Shown here: positions 1 through 6,348 of the stretch, piece after piece
How positions within the stretch are numbered: position 1 is the stretch's first letter
Layout: each line of letters starts with the position of its first letter
Assembly (NCBI RefSeq): GCF_003477525.1
Contig: NZ_QUDO01000090.1
Location: 1 to 8,240, forward strand
From: Ruminococcus sp. AF41-9
GTDB taxonomy: Bacteria > Bacillota > Clostridia > Lachnospirales > Lachnospiraceae
Direction: 5' to 3'
DNA length: 8,240 nucleotides
Notes under the pieces: generated by a model
Told to the model about the DNA's origin: nothing
Seen by the model: the letters and a program-made list of their open reading frames with translations, nothing else
The model's database searches: none
Translations under genes and position numbers: made by a program

Positions 1-1
1 A

Positions 2-91
2 TGCGAATGTGGAAACCGGATGGACCGGGATGTGAATGCGGCGGTCAATATTCTGAAAGAAGGAAAAAGAATATATAAAAAATGTGCATAA
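2..91 (+). CDS. tnpB: RNA-guided endonuclease TnpB, C-terminal fragment (truncated by window edge)
   Basis: Only the last 29 residues and the TAA stop are visible. They begin C-E-C-G, matching the distal part of the family's C-terminal zinc ribbon. There follows the RuvC-III signature DRDVNAAVNI, whose Asp is one of the three catalytic acids in this nuclease family, and a short basic tail ending KKCA. TnpB is the omega-RNA-guided DNA nuclease of IS200/IS605 and IS607 elements and the ancestor of Cas12. It cleaves donor or target DNA next to a transposon-adjacent motif and so helps retain the element. The visible RuvC-III motif looks intact, which argues against a nuclease-dead derivative as far as can be judged. 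The other catalytic residues and the gene start are off the window. Confidence 0.85.
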   Translation, partial: CECGNRMDRDVNAAVNILKEGKRIYKKCA

Positions 92-124
92 TAGCACAGA
101 AAAGATCCGAAACCGGATAAAAAA

Positions 125-235
125 GGAACCGCGGGACACGCGGGGATAGCCTGTTTTAGCTTTGCCCTGAAGGGCAATTGAGCAGGAAGCTCCCACTTCA
201 AAATCTGTAAGATTTAAGTGGCGAGAGCATGTCAC
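125..235 (+). ncRNA. Predicted omega RNA scaffold / IS605 right-end hairpins
   Basis: Three hairpins follow tnpB in order. The first is a GC-rich stem 129-133/139-143. The second is a tetraloop stem 162-167/172-177 with loop TGAA. The third is a long, interrupted stem in which GCTC 189-192 pairs with 225-228, CCACTT 193-198 with 216-221, and AAATC 201-205 with 211-215. This is the expected position and kind of structure for the omega RNA. In characterised IS200/IS605 elements that RNA is made from the tnpB 3' end and right end, and its 3'-terminal guide is copied from DNA just beyond the element. The 5' boundary cannot be set from sequence; the RNA probably begins inside tnpB. The guide would start at about 236. 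Confidence 0.6.
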
Positions 236-252
236 GGTAAATGAATCGTAGA

Positions 253-282
253 TTGACAAAAACATACATTTCAGTGTATACC
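253..282 (+). promoter_or_regulatory. Candidate promoter of the membrane HTH gene
   Basis: A perfect -35 box TTGACA (253-258) is followed after 18 nt by TATACC (277-282), which matches four of six positions of the -10 consensus. The putative start site would lie about 30 nt before the GTG start codon. The -35 lies only about 17 nt beyond the inferred end of the IS element, so the insertion sits right against this promoter. The -10 is weak, so confidence is moderate. Confidence 0.45.
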
Positions 283-316
283 AAAGACAGAAAATGGCTT
301 TGGAGGATATGGAGTA

Positions 317-1387
317 GTGGATGCAAAAAAGTTTGGAGCATTTATTTCAGAGAGAAGAAAAGAACAGCACATGACACAGGCTGGCCTTGCCGGAAAAATC
401 GGAGTGACAGATAAGGCAGTCAGCCGTTGGGAGAGGGGACTTGGTTTTCCGGATATTAATACTATGGAGCCGTTGGCAACTGCGTTGGGGGTATCACTTT
501 TGGAACTGATGAAATCAGAGATAATATCAGAAGAGGTTCAGATGAAAAAAGATGAGTCATCAGAGAAAAAATATACATCTGCAGAAGTGACAGAGATGAT
601 GTACTCAATGGAAGAAATACGAAAACAGCAGCAACGGCAGGATAAAATAGCAGGTTATCTGGCGATACCGGTAATGCTGATAGTTGCTGCTATTTTTAAA
701 CTCTCAGGTCATGCAAATTTTGGCGGTGCGGTGTTTGCAGGGCTTCTGGGGGCTGGCGCCATTGCCTGCGTATATTATCTTTGGGAGAATCGAGAAGATA
801 AGGAAAGCAGAAAAGTTTATGGATTTTTTACAATTGTTATGACAGGTATATTTCTTATACTTTGTTCTTTTATGATTCCTGATGGATTCTGGGAACATCA
901 TAAGCAGGAAGCCACCCTTATCACGTGCGTTGTGAATCTGGCAATTGTAGTATATATGTTTGGAGTTGTGATAAAGAAAATAAACAGGGAGAAAAAGAAT
1001 CCGGCAATTATTATAGTTGTTGTAGTATTGGAGATTGTGTTGGTGATGTGGATTTTGCAGAGCTTTGCTGCCAGATCAATAGAAAATGCTGATGGAACCA
1101 GTAAGGGTGTTGTAGCAGAGCAGTTTGCGATGCAACTGTTGCTTAATGAAAAAGATGTCGAAGAAGACTGGATATGTGGATATAATTATGTTCAGATTGA
1201 TTTACACCCGGATGTCTATCGTGTAGGTTTCACTTATTATGCAAATCAGAAAGATGTAGAAATAGGAAAAGAAAGTGTGTATGGTTATGATATTCAGGTG
1301 GATTCCGAGTATATGATTACGATAAAAGAAAAAAGTGTTGCAATCGGTGAGGATTTGTGGAGCAAAAATACAGATCTGATAGAATAA
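317..1387 (+). CDS. Membrane-anchored XRE-family (Cro/C1-type) HTH regulator
   Basis: Residues 5-63 form a Cro/C1-type helix-turn-helix domain, with the recognition region around TDKAVSRWERG (31-41) and the PDINTMEPLATALGVS extension typical of this family in Clostridia. A charged linker (about 70-110) follows. Then come five hydrophobic segments at about 111-129, 136-155, 168-187, 202-219 and 230-250, and a 105-residue C-terminal domain. With the DNA-binding domain inside, five crossings place the C-terminus outside. This suggests a one-component membrane regulator that binds DNA near the membrane; its signal and targets are unknown. The start is GTG: TGGAGG at 301-306 lies 10 nt upstream, a second GGAG (311-314) is too close, and no better ATG precedes the HTH. 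The family assignment is firm; the sensing role is inference from topology. Confidence 0.85.
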   Translation: MDAKKFGAFISERRKEQHMTQAGLAGKIGVTDKAVSRWERGLGFPDINTMEPLATALGVSLLELMKSEIISEEVQMKKDESSEKKYTSAEVTEMMYSMEEIRKQQQRQDKIAGYLAIPVMLIVAAIFKLSGHANFGGAVFAGLLGAGAIACVYYLWENREDKESRKVYGFFTIVMTGIFLILCSFMIPDGFWEHHKQEATLITCVVNLAIVVYMFGVVIKKINREKKNPAIIIVVVVLEIVLVMWILQSFAARSIENADGTSKGVVAEQFAMQLLLNEKDVEEDWICGYNYVQIDLHPDVYRVGFTYYANQKDVEIGKESVYGYDIQVDSEYMITIKEKSVAIGEDLWSKNTDLIE

Positions 1388-1438
1388 AACCAATAAAATT
1401 GAAAATTTCAGTACAGAAAGGATAAAACTCAAAAAGTA

Positions 1439-1468
1439 TTAAGAAGTTATAAAAACCAGTAAGATAAT
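1439..1468 (+). promoter_or_regulatory. Weak candidate promoter before the HD-domain gene
   Basis: GATAAT (1463-1468, five of six matches to the -10 consensus) lies 18 nt after TTAAGA (1439-1444, four of six to the -35). It sits 26 nt before the ATG, leaving a short leader that carries the SD AGGCAGG (1480-1486). No terminator is visible after the upstream HTH gene in the 107-nt gap, so read-through from that gene is also possible. Confidence 0.3.
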
Positions 1469-1494
1469 ACTGAAGAGAAAGGCAGGAACAAAAC

Positions 1495-2001
1495 ATGACA
1501 GTAGCAGAGGTTGTAAAGAAAATGGTAGAGTATTCCAAGGGAGATCTTCATGACATCAATCATTTCATGAAAGTATACGCATATGCAAAAACAATCGCAG
1601 AAGGCGAAAATCTGTCACCGGAGCAGCAGAAGCTGGTGGAGGTAACTGCGGTTGTCCATGATATTGCCTGCCCTCTCTGCAGAGTAAAATACGGAAATGC
1701 CAACGGCAAGCATCAGGAGGAAGAAAGTGCGGCACTGATAGAGGAATTTTTCGCAGATTCAGATTTGCCGAAAGAATTTGTGGATCGCGTTTCTTATATT
1801 GTAAGCCATCATCACACAATAACCGGAATCGACGGTATTGATTATCAGATCATGATAGAAGCAGATTATCTGGTAAATGCTGATGAGAGTAATTTCTCCG
1901 GAAACAATGTGAGAAATATGCTGGAAAAAGTATTCAAAACAGAGACAGGAAAATTCCTGCTTCAGTCTATGTATCAGAAAAGATTAAATGCTGAAGAATA
2001 A
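1495..2001 (+). CDS. Small HD-domain metal-dependent phosphohydrolase
   Basis: A 168-residue soluble protein with the spaced residues of the HD superfamily: His23 in the N-terminal helix (DINHFMKV), the His55-Asp56 pair in VVHDIA, His105-His107 in SHHHT, and Asp124 in EADYLVN. HD proteins bind divalent metals through such residues and hydrolyse phosphate esters, often of nucleotides. The substrate here cannot be deduced. The section HDIACPLCRVKYGNANGKHQEE resembles a compact bacterial HD subgroup whose usual wording is HDI-x-PL-x-x-KYG. The ATG start is supported by AGGCAGG 8 nt upstream. It follows the membrane HTH gene after 107 nt on the same strand and is closed by a strong terminator, so co-expression with that gene is possible but unproven. 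Confidence 0.85.
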   Translation: MTVAEVVKKMVEYSKGDLHDINHFMKVYAYAKTIAEGENLSPEQQKLVEVTAVVHDIACPLCRVKYGNANGKHQEEESAALIEEFFADSDLPKEFVDRVSYIVSHHHTITGIDGIDYQIMIEADYLVNADESNFSGNNVRNMLEKVFKTETGKFLLQSMYQKRLNAEE

Positions 2002-2032
2002 AAAGAAAACGTTAAGAAAGATTATGAGTGAT

Positions 2033-2065
2033 AAAAAACCGGTGCAGAAATGTGTCGGTTTTTTT
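2033..2065 (+). terminator. Rho-independent terminator after the HD-domain gene
   Basis: AAAAAACCG (2033-2041) pairs with CGGTTTTTT (2056-2064). The stem continues inward through G-U wobbles and two Watson-Crick pairs to a GAAA loop (2047-2050). A run of seven T (2059-2065) completes the signal. It lies 31 nt after the stop codon. Confidence 0.85.
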
Positions 2066-2122
2066 GTGGGGAAATTCAGGGCTTATAATTGTTTGTATTA
2101 CAATTATATGTGGATGAGAGGG

Positions 2123-2128
2123 TATAAT
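2123..2128 (+). promoter_or_regulatory. Isolated perfect -10 box upstream of the sigma operon
   Basis: TATAAT occurs at 2123-2128 but no convincing -35 lies 16-18 nt upstream (17 nt upstream reads ACAATT) and there is no TG extension. If used, it would give a leader of roughly 185 nt before the sigma-factor gene. It may be a chance match in AT-rich DNA. Confidence 0.2.
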
Positions 2129-2160
2129 AAATATAAAAAATCTGACACCTGAAAATTTAT

Positions 2161-2189
2161 TTAAAAGATATGAAACTTTTCTCTATAAT
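2161..2189 (+). promoter_or_regulatory. Candidate housekeeping promoter of the sigma/DUF4179 operon
   Basis: A perfect TATAAT (2184-2189) is preceded, with a 17-nt spacer, by TTAAAA (2161-2166), four of six matches to the -35 consensus. Transcription would begin about 125 nt before the TTG start. It overlaps the TGAAAC element described separately, so both promoter types would compete for the same DNA. Confidence 0.4.
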
Positions 2190-2197
2190 TCCCCATC
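2171..2197 (+). promoter_or_regulatory. Candidate ECF-sigma (autoregulatory) promoter
   Basis: TGAAAC followed by TTTT (2171-2180) has the form of the -35 element used by many group IV (ECF) sigma factors of Firmicutes. CATC stands 17 nt later (2194-2197), one base from the common ECF -10 CGTC. ECF sigma factors usually activate their own operon, so a self-recognition site is expected here. A second TGAAAC at 2236-2241 has no plausible -10 partner. Confidence 0.35.
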
Positions 2198-2225
2198 TAA
2201 TAAGTGTAAAACAAAATAACAAAGA

Positions 2226-2239
2226 TTCATTCGAATGAA
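2226..2239. promoter_or_regulatory. Perfect 14-bp palindrome in the sigma-operon leader
   Basis: TTCATTCGAATGAA is identical to its reverse complement. It lies downstream of both candidate promoters and about 80 nt before the sigma-gene start, where a dimeric repressor could act as a roadblock. With no loop, it is a better DNA-binding site candidate than an RNA hairpin. No regulator can be named. Confidence 0.35.
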
Positions 2240-2319
2240 ACATATTTGTAAAAACATAAGAGCTACTGGACATGAAGTAAACAGTAACACATAAAACTCT
2301 AAGCAAGGAGGATCAGCAT

Positions 2320-2964
2320 TTGATACAGTTGGTAAAGCGCTCCATCTCAGGAGATGCGGATGCATTTCTGGAATTGATGGAAAAGAATTCTCTGGCAATG
2401 TACAAGGTGGCGAGGGGAATCCTGGATAATGATGAGGATGCCGCAGATGCCATGCAGGATACCATACTTACCTGCTTTGAAAAAATACATACACTGAAGA
2501 ATCCGGAATATTTTAAAACCTGGATGATCCGGATCCTGATCAATGAATGCAATAAAATTCACAGACATTATAAAAACTTCAGCAGAGCCGAAGAACTTCC
2601 GGAAGTTCCCGGACAGGACATGTCCATTGCGGAATTTGAGTTCAAGGAAATGCTTGGAATGCTGGACAAATCCTACAGGATCATACTGGTTCTGTACTAT
2701 GTAGAGGGATTTCGGATCGCAGACATTGCTTCTATATTAAATATGAATGAAAACACAGTAAAGACCAGACTGGTCAGAGCCCGGGTGCAGCTAAAGCAGG
2801 AATATACTTCAGCAGAAGATAATATTCAGAAGAAAAGACTGCAGCAGAAGAAAAACAGAGAATTCACAGGTATCACAGAAGAGCTTGCAAAAGATCAGAA
2901 TGGAAATCTGAGAACAGGATCAGTAACAGCAGGAAGCATAACGGTAAGTGCAAGAAAGGGATGA
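2320..2964 (+). CDS. ECF-type (group IV) RNA polymerase sigma-70 family factor
   Basis: Residues about 8-77 form sigma region 2, with the core-binding and -10-reading section from DNDEDAADAMQDTIL to YFKTWMIRILINECNKI. Residues about 104-160 form region 4, with the helix-turn-helix GFRIADIASILNMNENTVKTRLVRAR that reads the -35 element. There is no region 1 or 3, which defines the ECF class. A tail of about 50 residues after region 4 is charged, then Gly/Ser/Thr-rich, making the protein 214 residues where 160-180 is usual. The start is TTG, set by AAGGAGG (2305-2311) 8 nt upstream; no nearby ATG fits. The stop is 7 nt before the DUF4179 gene, so the two are co-transcribed, the standard sigma/anti-sigma arrangement. 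It probably directs an envelope-stress or surface regulon, though the signal is unknown. Confidence 0.9.
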   Translation: MIQLVKRSISGDADAFLELMEKNSLAMYKVARGILDNDEDAADAMQDTILTCFEKIHTLKNPEYFKTWMIRILINECNKIHRHYKNFSRAEELPEVPGQDMSIAEFEFKEMLGMLDKSYRIILVLYYVEGFRIADIASILNMNENTVKTRLVRARVQLKQEYTSAEDNIQKKRLQQKKNREFTGITEELAKDQNGNLRTGSVTAGSITVSARKG

Positions 2965-2971
2965 AGTGATT

Positions 2972-4726
2972 ATGGCGAAGAAATTGGATTTTGATAAGGA
3001 AAAGAATAACAGAAATGACAATGCGATAGAGGAAATCATGCAGGCAGAGTTTCCATTGCCAAAGCAGGCAGAAGATGCAAAAAACGAAGCATTTGCCAGA
3101 ATCAGGGAAATGGCAGCAGATTCTGGAAATGTGGAGAATACAGAGAACATGGTGCGAAGATTAACGGAGAAATCAACAAAGAAATCAACAGGAAGTTCCG
3201 GAAAGAAATCATCCGTAACAGCAAAATCGCACAAGAAATTCAAAGCAGTATACAAAACAGCTTTGGGACTGACCGCGGCTGCAGCCGTATTTTCCGCAGT
3301 ATGTATCACAAACCCTGCATTTGCAGAGAACATTCCTCTGGTAGGAAATGTATTTAAGCAGCTCGGCAATTCACTGGGATTTTATGGTGATTATTCAAAA
3401 TATGCAAAGCAGCTGACAGATTCCACAGAAGATGCACAGTCTGCAGATGCTGATGGAAGTCAGGAGGGCAGCAGTAATTCTCAAAATGTTCAGGTTGAGG
3501 ATCAGAATACAACAGAAAATCACAATGCAGATAAAACGAAAGACGATCAATCCTACAGCAAAACGGTAGATGGAACAACTGTCACACTTTCAGAGGTATA
3601 CTGTAATGAACTGGCAATGTATCTGTCTATGACAATCCACACAGAAGATAAATTCCCGGATACCTTCATTAGATCTGATGGAAAACCCGATATTAAGCTC
3701 AGTGAGAATTCTACAGTGAAATATGATTACATGGATGGAAAAAGTAATCTGTTCAATGCTTATCTGGATGGAAAAATGCTGGATGATAACACCTATGCAG
3801 GAGTTTTGCGTATTCCTGTGGAAGATATGACAGTGGATGATGCAGGATGGACAAAATTTTATGAGGTGCGTAATGCATTTTTCAAAGAAAAAGGGATTGA
3901 TGTAGATTCCGAGGACTTTAGCTTTGATAAGTTAGCCCAGGTACTGGGAATGGATGAATACAGTGATGAGAAGCTTCCTCAGGTGGGAGGTCCGGCAATC
4001 AGCGATTATGTCAAAGACATTAAAGTACCTGACAGGTTTGCTATGGAGCTGGATCTGAAAGATATTGTGGGTATTCTTCCGGATGATCAGGATACCACTC
4101 CGGATATCCCTCAGGATCTGCGGGATGAATATAATCAGAAAATGGAAGAGCATGGAATCAGCACAGACGATGCAGATTATGAGAGCCTGACAGAAGAGCA
4201 GAAGGATCTGGAGCATCAGTTTTTCACTGAGATGTGGAATGAGTATTTTGAACGGTATCCTGAGGCAAATGAAGGTAATAACAGATATAATTCATGGACA
4301 CTGAAGGGTGACTGGAAGTTCAACATAGATGTAGAGAAAAATACTTCCGATACGGTTGAAAAGGATGTAAATGTGGTAGATGAAAATGGAGACGGTGTTC
4401 TCTCCATTACGAAAACACCATTTGAGATCACTATGAAAATGCAGGATCCGGAAACAAAATATTTTGCTGTTATGCTGGATGCCAATGGAGATATCATGCC
4501 ATATGGCGGAGTGGCAAACGGTAATGCGGACACATATGCAATACAGGACAGGGATATTTCCACAGTATATATCTATCTTTGCGATTACTATGAGTATATG
4601 GACGAGCTGAAAGGCTACTACTGGTCCGATGATTACGAAGAAAAAGCAAAGACCAGGACCTTCAAACAGCTCTTGGACGAACGGGCAGTTGCCGGTACAG
4701 AAGTACATTTTGATACAGATAAATAA
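2972..4726 (+). CDS. DUF4179-type membrane protein, putative anti-sigma factor
   Basis: A 584-residue protein with a cytoplasmic N-terminal part of about 94 residues containing a helical stretch (IEEIMQAEFPLPKQ to AFARIREMA). A Lys/Ser-rich stretch follows, then one membrane segment (about 95-114, ending NPAFAENIPLVGNVFKQLG) and a large outside domain. The IPLVGNVF motif just after the membrane span is characteristic of DUF4179 proteins. An acidic Ser/Gln/Asn/Asp linker (about 150-192) separates it from the folded, Tyr- and Asp-rich ectodomain. Such proteins are commonly encoded after ECF sigma factors and are taken to hold the sigma factor at the membrane until a signal arrives. The ATG at 2972 is preferred, with AAAGGG (2955-2960) 11 nt upstream. 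A GTG at 2948 would overlap the sigma gene, and GTG 2966 is also possible. No zinc-binding anti-sigma motif is visible. Confidence 0.8.
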   Translation: MAKKLDFDKEKNNRNDNAIEEIMQAEFPLPKQAEDAKNEAFARIREMAADSGNVENTENMVRRLTEKSTKKSTGSSGKKSSVTAKSHKKFKAVYKTALGLTAAAAVFSAVCITNPAFAENIPLVGNVFKQLGNSLGFYGDYSKYAKQLTDSTEDAQSADADGSQEGSSNSQNVQVEDQNTTENHNADKTKDDQSYSKTVDGTTVTLSEVYCNELAMYLSMTIHTEDKFPDTFIRSDGKPDIKLSENSTVKYDYMDGKSNLFNAYLDGKMLDDNTYAGVLRIPVEDMTVDDAGWTKFYEVRNAFFKEKGIDVDSEDFSFDKLAQVLGMDEYSDEKLPQVGGPAISDYVKDIKVPDRFAMELDLKDIVGILPDDQDTTPDIPQDLRDEYNQKMEEHGISTDDADYESLTEEQKDLEHQFFTEMWNEYFERYPEANEGNNRYNSWTLKGDWKFNIDVEKNTSDTVEKDVNVVDENGDGVLSITKTPFEITMKMQDPETKYFAVMLDANGDIMPYGGVANGNADTYAIQDRDISTVYIYLCDYYEYMDELKGYYWSDDYEEKAKTRTFKQLLDERAVAGTEVHFDTDK

Positions 4727-4779
4727 TGATATAAAGCTCCTTTTTGCCCCTGATATCAGATGATAAAGTCCCGTAACTG

Positions 4780-4820
4780 AAACAGCATCTTCACAATTTT
4801 CTGCAGAAAGATGCTGTTTT
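4780..4820 (+). terminator. Rho-independent terminator after the sigma/DUF4179 operon
   Basis: AAACAGCATCTT (4780-4791) pairs perfectly over 12 bp with AAGATGCTGTTT (4808-4819) around a 16-nt loop. The T tract is short (TTTT, 4817-4820), so termination may be incomplete. Confidence 0.75.
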
Positions 4821-4873
4821 AGTTATTTTGATAAAAAAAGGTCAGAAAAACAGTAGAATCTGAGCCAAGTTAA

Positions 4874-4882
4874 TGTTACAAT
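4874..4882 (+). promoter_or_regulatory. Extended -10 promoter of the malic enzyme gene
   Basis: TG-T-TACAAT (TG at 4874-4875, hexamer 4877-4882) is an extended -10 with five of six hexamer matches. The position of the -35 (about 4854-4859) does not match consensus, which extended -10 promoters tolerate. It would give a leader of about 37 nt containing the SD AGAAGGGAG (4907-4915). Confidence 0.5.
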
Positions 4883-4925
4883 GTAGGCGTCTCAAAAAAA
4901 GAGTGCAGAAGGGAGCCAAAACAAA

Positions 4926-6098
4926 ATGGACTACGCAAAAGAATCTTTAAAAATGCATTATGACTTAAAAGGTAAAATTGAGGTTGTATCAAGAGCCAAA
5001 GTAGATTCCAAAGATGCTTTAAGCCTTGCTTACACACCGGGTGTTGCTCAGCCTTGTCTGGAGATCCAGAAGGATGTAAACAAGAGCTATGATCTGACAA
5101 GACGTTGGAATACAGTTGCTGTTGTAACAGACGGAACCGCGGTACTTGGACTGGGAGATATCGGACCGGAAGCAGGTATGCCTGTTATGGAAGGTAAATG
5201 TGTACTCTTTAAAGAATTTGGCGGTGTAGATGCGATTCCGCTCTGCGTTCGCAGTAAAGATGTTGATGAGATCGTTAAGACAGTAAGCCTCCTGGCAGGA
5301 TCCTTTGGAGGAATCAACCTTGAGGATATTTCCGCACCGAGATGCTTTGAAATCGAGAAGAAACTGAAAGAATGCTGTGATATTCCGATCTTCCACGATG
5401 ACCAGCACGGAACAGCAGTTATCACACTTGCAGGTGTTATCAATGCATTGAAACTGGTTGGCAAGAAGCTTGATGAAGTGAAGATCGTTACTTCCGGAGC
5501 AGGTGCAGCAGGTATCGCTATCATTAAACTGTTAATGTCCATGGGACTTAAGAATGTAATCATGACAGACAGAAAGGGTGCGATCTACGAAGGCAGAGAA
5601 GGATTAAATCCAATTAAAGAAGAGATGGCTAAGATCACAAACTTCAACAAAGAGAAAGGTACTCTTGCAGAAGTGATCAAAGGCGCAGACATCTTCATCG
5701 GTGTATCCGCACCTGGAACACTGACACAGGATATGGTTCGCACAATGGCAAAAGACCCGATCATTTTTGCATGCGCAAACCCGATACCTGAGATCTTCCC
5801 AGACGAAGCAAAAGCAGCAGGCGCAGCAGTTGTTTCCACAGGACGTTCCGATTATCCGAACCAGGTAAACAACGTACTCTGCTTCCCGGGACTTTTCCGT
5901 GGTGTACTGGACGCAAGAGCATCAGATGTTAACGATGAAATGAAAGTTGCAGCAGCATATGCAATCGCAGGTCTGGTAAGTGACGAAGAATTAAGCGCAG
6001 AATACATTCTTCCGGCAGCATTTGATCCACGTGTAAAAGACGCTGTAGCTAAGGCTGTAGCAGAAGCTGCAAGAAAATCAGGCGTAGCAAGAATCTGA
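4926..6098 (+). CDS. Malic enzyme (malate dehydrogenase, oxaloacetate-decarboxylating)
   Basis: A 390-residue protein of the short bacterial malic enzyme class, which converts L-malate to pyruvate and CO2 with reduction of NAD(P). The N-terminal malic domain contains Tyr36 in SLAYTPGVA, catalytic-type Lys91 in MEGKCVLFKEFGG, metal ligands Glu133-Asp134 in NLEDISAPRCFEIE and Asp158-Asp159 in FHDDQHGTA. The C-terminal Rossmann domain carries GAGAAG (191-196) and an acidic Asp215 at the end of the second strand (VIMTDRKG), which favours NAD over NADP by general Rossmann rules. ACANPIPEI (282-290) and the RSDYPNQVNNVLCFPG section are also typical. There is no phosphotransacetylase fusion. The ATG lies 10 nt after GGGAG. 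Flanked by its own promoter and terminators, it is monocistronic. Cytosolic; it links C4 acids to pyruvate during fermentation. Confidence 0.95.
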   Translation: MDYAKESLKMHYDLKGKIEVVSRAKVDSKDALSLAYTPGVAQPCLEIQKDVNKSYDLTRRWNTVAVVTDGTAVLGLGDIGPEAGMPVMEGKCVLFKEFGGVDAIPLCVRSKDVDEIVKTVSLLAGSFGGINLEDISAPRCFEIEKKLKECCDIPIFHDDQHGTAVITLAGVINALKLVGKKLDEVKIVTSGAGAAGIAIIKLLMSMGLKNVIMTDRKGAIYEGREGLNPIKEEMAKITNFNKEKGTLAEVIKGADIFIGVSAPGTLTQDMVRTMAKDPIIFACANPIPEIFPDEAKAAGAAVVSTGRSDYPNQVNNVLCFPGLFRGVLDARASDVNDEMKVAAAYAIAGLVSDEELSAEYILPAAFDPRVKDAVAKAVAEAARKSGVARI

Positions 6099-6157
6099 TC
6101 AGATAAATAACAGGATCAGGCTGAAGAGAAACCTGAGAGTTAGATCATCAATATTAT

Positions 6158-6203
6158 AAAGTCCTCTGTTTTCGTGTAAATATCGTGAAACAGAGGACTT
6201 TTT
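6158..6203 (+). terminator. Rho-independent terminator after the malic enzyme gene
   Basis: AAAGTCCTCTGTTT (6158-6171) pairs perfectly over 14 bp with AAACAGAGGACTTT (6188-6201) around a 16-nt loop, and five T follow (6199-6203). The A tract on the 5' arm would also allow some function on the opposite strand. Confidence 0.9.
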
Positions 6204-6313
6204 ATATTATCTGTACTATTATTTTCCTGAACGGACAACAATGTTGAGAAATTTGTTGATGAGAAGTAAATCTGATTTTGATCTGACCTCTAAAAAATTA
6301 AATAAACTGGTCA

Positions 6314-6342
6314 TTGAAATGAAAAAATATAGGGTGTATGAT
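6314..6342 (+). promoter_or_regulatory. Strong promoter of the ECF S-component gene
   Basis: TTGAAA (6314-6319, five of six) and TATGAT (6337-6342, five of six) are separated by exactly 17 nt. This is the best-matched vegetative promoter in the window. Initiation near 6349 would leave a leader of about 136 nt before the ATG. Confidence 0.65.
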
Positions 6343-6348
6343 ACCACT

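Larger units (their letters stand above)
1..235 (+). mobile_element. Right-hand end of an IS200/IS605-family element (tnpB side)
   Basis: The window opens inside the element. It contains the last codons of tnpB followed by about 140 nt of non-coding, hairpin-rich DNA, the normal layout of an IS605-type right end. Elements of this family have no terminal inverted repeats. They end in subterminal hairpins recognised by the TnpA HUH transposase. The boundary is placed just after GTCAC at about 235, because the last strong hairpin (189-228) ends a few bases before it. The exact last base is inferred, give or take several nt. The left end and any tnpA lie outside the window, so it is unknown whether the element is complete and mobile or a tnpB-only derivative. 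Confidence 0.75.

Noticed and set aside
1400..1410. Small inverted repeat TGAAA/TTTCA after the membrane HTH gene
   Set aside because: With a 1-nt loop and no T-run it cannot act as an intrinsic terminator.
2948..2971. Longer GTG start for the DUF4179 protein, overlapping the sigma gene by 17 nt
   Set aside because: No SD precedes 2948 at a suitable distance, whereas AAAGGG precedes the ATG at 2972. The sequence from MAKKLDFD onward looks like a normal start.
3169..3190. Imperfect tandem repeat in the DUF4179 gene (period 12 nt, about 1.8 copies)
   Set aside because: It encodes the Lys-Ser-Thr-rich segment before the membrane span. It is too short to be more than local low complexity.
2920..3369. 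Minus-strand open frame of about 149 codons
   Set aside because: It lies antisense to the well-supported sigma and DUF4179 genes and has no SD or recognisable domain. It is a shadow of the A-rich coding strand.
5087..5563. Minus-strand open frame of about 158 codons within the malic enzyme gene
   Set aside because: It is antisense to a gene with full family motifs, and its low-complexity Ser/Thr/Pro-rich translation is typical of a shadow frame.
6133..6138. CTGAGA resembling part of a TPP riboswitch
   Set aside because: It lies between the malic enzyme stop and its terminator, and none of the other conserved TPP blocks are present.
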